Below, one piece after another: positions 39,679 through 41,667 of a stretch of 41,667 bases of DNA. The stretch is from positions 22,563-64,229 of the forward strand of contig CADAVB010000039.1 of assembly GCA_902791165.1 (NCBI GenBank), written 5' to 3'. Below the pieces are notes generated by a model. It saw only the letters and a program-made list of their open reading frames with translations. It did not search any database and had not been told where the DNA came from. Position numbers and translations under genes: made by a program. Positions within the stretch are counted from its first letter, which is position 1. Each line of letters begins with the position of its first letter. This stretch comes from an uncultured Bacteroidia bacterium (GTDB lineage Bacteria > Bacteroidota > Bacteroidia > Bacteroidales > F082).

Positions 39679-40385
39679 TCCTCTGTTTCTTCGATTGTTG
39701 CAACGGAATCGGCACCCTCTTTCCCTTCAAGGACGATAACGATTTCACCCTTGATTTCCTTTTTGGAAAAATGCGCGATGACCTCGGCCAGCGTGCCACG
39801 GGCGTTTTCTTCGTGTATTTTGGTCAGCTCGCGCGACACGCACACCTTTCGCTCAGGACCGCACACCTCGGCCAGCTGCTGCAAGGTCTTGAGCAGGCGA
39901 AACGGCGATTCGTATAAGATGGTCGTATAGCGGTTTTCGGCCACTTCTCGCAGTTTGGTCTGCCGGCCTTTCTTGTGGGGCAAGAAGCCTTCAAACAGGA
40001 ATTTCTCGGCGGGCAGTCCCGAATTGACCAAAGCCGGCACGAAGGCCGTCGGGCCAGGCAGGCACTCCACCTCGATACCGCGCTTCACGCATTCGCGCAC
40101 GAGCAGAAAGCCAGGGTCGGAGATGGCAGGCGTGCCCGCGTCGGTCACCAAGGCGAGCGTTTCGCCCGCCGCGATGCGGTCGGCCATGCGCGCCACCACC
40201 TGATGCTCGTTGCGGATGTGGAACGCCGTCAAGGGCTTGCTGATGCCTAAATGCCGCAAAAGGTTGCCCGACGTGCGCGTGTCCTCGGCCAAAATGCCGT
40301 CCACCTCCTTCAACACGCGGATGGAGCGCAAGGTGATGTCCTCAAGGTTGCCTATCGGCGTAGGGACAAGATACAACTTGCTCAT
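39675..40385 (-). CDS. rsmI: 16S rRNA (cytidine-1402 2'-O)-methyltransferase RsmI
   Basis: A 236-residue tetrapyrrole-methylase-fold enzyme that methylates the ribose of C1402 in 16S rRNA using S-adenosylmethionine. LYLVPTPIGNLEDITLRSIRVLKEVD, AEDTRTSGNLLRHLGI, LVTDAGTPAISDPGFLLVREC and CLPGPTAFVPALVNSGLP are diagnostic; KFLFEGFLPHKKGRQTKL and TILYESPFRLLKTL follow in order. It begins 9 bases after the stop of the repeat-rich gene and is probably co-transcribed with it. Confidence 0.95.
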   Translation of the reverse strand: MSKLYLVPTPIGNLEDITLRSIRVLKEVDGILAEDTRTSGNLLRHLGISKPLTAFHIRNEHQVVARMADRIAAGETLALVTDAGTPAISDPGFLLVRECVKRGIEVECLPGPTAFVPALVNSGLPAEKFLFEGFLPHKKGRQTKLREVAENRYTTILYESPFRLLKTLQQLAEVCGPERKVCVSRELTKIHEENARGTLAEVIAHFSKKEIKGEIVIVLEGKEGADSVATIEETED

Positions 40386-40394
40386 AATCAAAAC

Positions 40395-41597
40395 TTATTC
40401 AAATTTCCGCTTCACCAACTCCGTCAGCTTTTGATAGGCCTCGTTACTGCTGTTCCACTGCAATTCAATCTTCAGCTCGTTGAGGTAAATCATCGCGCCG
40501 TTGAGGGTTTTCAAGTCGTTGAGGTTTTCTACTGACTTGTTGTATTTCTCCATGCTTCCGCCAAACAACTCATTGACAAACAAGAATTTGTCGTTGATAC
40601 CAATAACCGACTTCAGATCGCGGACGGGATTCTGCTGTAATTTGGCGGCCAAAGTGAGGTCTTCTTGCATCATGCTTTCGCCCAAGGTTTCGGGAACAGC
40701 CATCTCGAAGCCCGAATCTTCCATCTGTGGCATCTCAAACGTATTGTCTTTCAGCAACTCGTCGGCCACAACGCGGTCGCGTTCGGGAATCTCTTCCTCA
40801 GGAATTTCTTCCACGAAATGCACAATCTTGTCGTCCATCACCACAGGCGTGTCCACAGGCAACTCAGGCTCCATTTCGACAGGCTCAATGGCCTTGGGTT
40901 CCTCGGGTTCAAGGGCCATTTCGACAGGCTCAATGGCCTCTGGCTCAATGGGCGTTTCTGCCGGTATATCTTCGAAACGGAAGAAGAAACCGTATTCGTC
41001 GCCCAAAGGCTTTTCTGGGGCAGGTTCAGGTGCCATTTCGACAGGCTCAATGGCCACAGGTTCGATGGGCTCAATGGATTCCGTTTCGTCATTGCTATCA
41101 AAGCAAGGTAATCCAGGGGCTGACTCTTCGTGAACATCCTGTTTTGGTGCCATTTCGACAGGCTCAATGGCCACAGGAGCGACTGGCTCAATGGCCTCGG
41201 GGGCGATGGGCTCAATGGATTCCGTTTCGTCATTGCTATCAAAGCAAGATAATCCAGGGGCTGACTCTTCGTGAACATCTTGTTTTGGTGCCATTTCGAC
41301 AGGCTCAATGGCCTCGGGGGCGACTGGCTCAGCGGATTTCGGCTCCTCTTCGATACCGAAAAGTCCGGCGAGGGTTTCGGCGTCAAGGTCGAAGTCCTCA
41401 TTTTCGTCTTGCGAACCCAAATCGATGGCACAAAGCTGGTCGTAAATGGTGTGTGTGCGGTTCATCAAAACATCCAAATCGAGCAGTCCGAGGGCTTTTT
41501 CATTCCTCAAAAGGTAATTTACTTGTTGGCGTAACAGATTGATTTCGTTCAAGATAGAAACCAATTTCTCTTTTTGGTCAGTAAAAACGTCGTTCAT
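40395..41597 (-). CDS. Acidic repeat-expanded protein with conserved C-terminal domain
   Basis: A 400-residue cytoplasmic-looking protein, no signal peptide. Residues 1-60 predict a coiled coil (KLVSILNEINLLRQQVNYLLRNEKALGLLDLDVLMNR). A central, highly acidic, Pro-rich part (about 65-265) repeats AIEPVEMAP-like units. The last 75 residues (DLKSVIGINDKFLFVNELFGG... YQKLTELVKRKF) form a folded domain I recall from Bacteroidales hypothetical proteins; function unknown. The central region contains a 141-bp (47-residue) tandem duplication and five copies of an 18-base core, TTTCGACAGGCTCAATGG. ATG 41597 (MNDVFTDQ) is chosen over the upstream TTG. Located directly ahead of rsmI. Confidence 0.75.
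   Translation of the reverse strand: MNDVFTDQKEKLVSILNEINLLRQQVNYLLRNEKALGLLDLDVLMNRTHTIYDQLCAIDLGSQDENEDFDLDAETLAGLFGIEEEPKSAEPVAPEAIEPVEMAPKQDVHEESAPGLSCFDSNDETESIEPIAPEAIEPVAPVAIEPVEMAPKQDVHEESAPGLPCFDSNDETESIEPIEPVAIEPVEMAPEPAPEKPLGDEYGFFFRFEDIPAETPIEPEAIEPVEMALEPEEPKAIEPVEMEPELPVDTPVVMDDKIVHFVEEIPEEEIPERDRVVADELLKDNTFEMPQMEDSGFEMAVPETLGESMMQEDLTLAAKLQQNPVRDLKSVIGINDKFLFVNELFGGSMEKYNKSVENLNDLKTLNGAMIYLNELKIELQWNSSNEAYQKLTELVKRKFE
40872..41311. repeat. Five in-frame copies of a TTCGACAGGCTCAATGG motif within a 141-bp tandem duplication
   Basis: Copies of CATTTCGACAGGCTCAATGG at 40872-40891, 40917-40936, 41034-41053, 41151-41170 and 41292-41311. The last two lie in a larger duplicated block with offset 141 bases (about 41064-41172 and 41205-41313). 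Extra partial copies GGCTCAATGG fall between. Confidence 0.9.
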
Positions 41598-41611
41598 ATC
41601 CAATTAATCTT

Positions 41612-41619
41612 TATTTTTG
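41612..41619 (+). promoter_or_regulatory. -7 box TATTTTTG facing out of the window
   Basis: Exact consensus on +, so a divergent gene probably begins just beyond the right edge. No start codon for it is visible in the remaining bases. Confidence 0.4.
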
Positions 41620-41667
41620 CTCTGAAAGAATCGCTAAAATTACAAATAATCTAAAAACGCAAGCCAT

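Overview
The window is chromosomal DNA from a member of the Bacteroidota, most likely an uncultured gut-type Bacteroidales species. Evidence: many genes are preceded by the Bacteroidota -7 box TAnnTTTG, some with an upstream TTTG; there are CarboxypepD_reg-type TonB receptors, an OMP_b-brl_3-type barrel, a GH97 glycosidase, a C69 dipeptidase and long alpha-2-macroglobulin and RecQ-UvrD proteins typical of the phylum. I cannot name a genus. The region is mainly housekeeping and core accessory genes. I see no prophage, insertion sequence, CRISPR array or rRNA operon.

Layout. 0-7.6 kb: a short polyprenyl synthetase (-), divergent from a 2014-residue periplasmic alpha-2-macroglobulin-like protein lacking the thioester motif, which converges on a small outer-membrane barrel through a shared hairpin. 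7.7-14.9 kb: a damaged bcp peroxiredoxin gene, a very large exonuclease/RecQ/UvrD fusion helicase, a NapH-like polyferredoxin (-), a collapsed KilA-N gene and a frameshifted small gene. 14.9-22.7 kb: a GH97 alpha-glucosidase, a TonB-dependent receptor, a YbgC-type thioesterase and a second outer-membrane barrel protein (-). 22.8-24.1 kb: enolase (-), broken by a 7-bp tandem duplication.

24.2-33.8 kb, all on +: an MMPL exporter overlapping fakA, then fakB, an archaeal-type ATPase, an acyltransferase-fold protein, plsX, acyl carrier protein and a LolA-like protein. FakA/FakB make acyl-phosphate, PlsX interconverts acyl-phosphate and acyl-ACP, and ACP carries the chain, so this stretch reads as a fatty-acid/phospholipid entry module with envelope export functions at its ends. 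33.9-41.7 kb: guanine deaminase (-), C69 dipeptidase, glnS followed by its cognate tRNA-Gln(CTG), uridine kinase (-), an FMN-binding lipoprotein, and rsmI (-) preceded by a repeat-expanded acidic protein (-).

Two themes stand out. First, five genes carry small indels or internal deletions (polyprenyl synthetase, bcp, KilA-N, the gene at 14.4 kb, enolase), two of them at short direct repeats, while very long genes beside them are intact. Second, the 31-41 kb part is rich in short repeats: period-7 arrays of the type GAGTTTA/GTGTTGA between genes, small palindromes, and a TTCGACAGGCTCA-type palindromic motif used five times inside a coding sequence. The most unusual coding feature is the exonuclease-zinc knuckle-RecQ-UvrD fusion at 8.2-13.1 kb.
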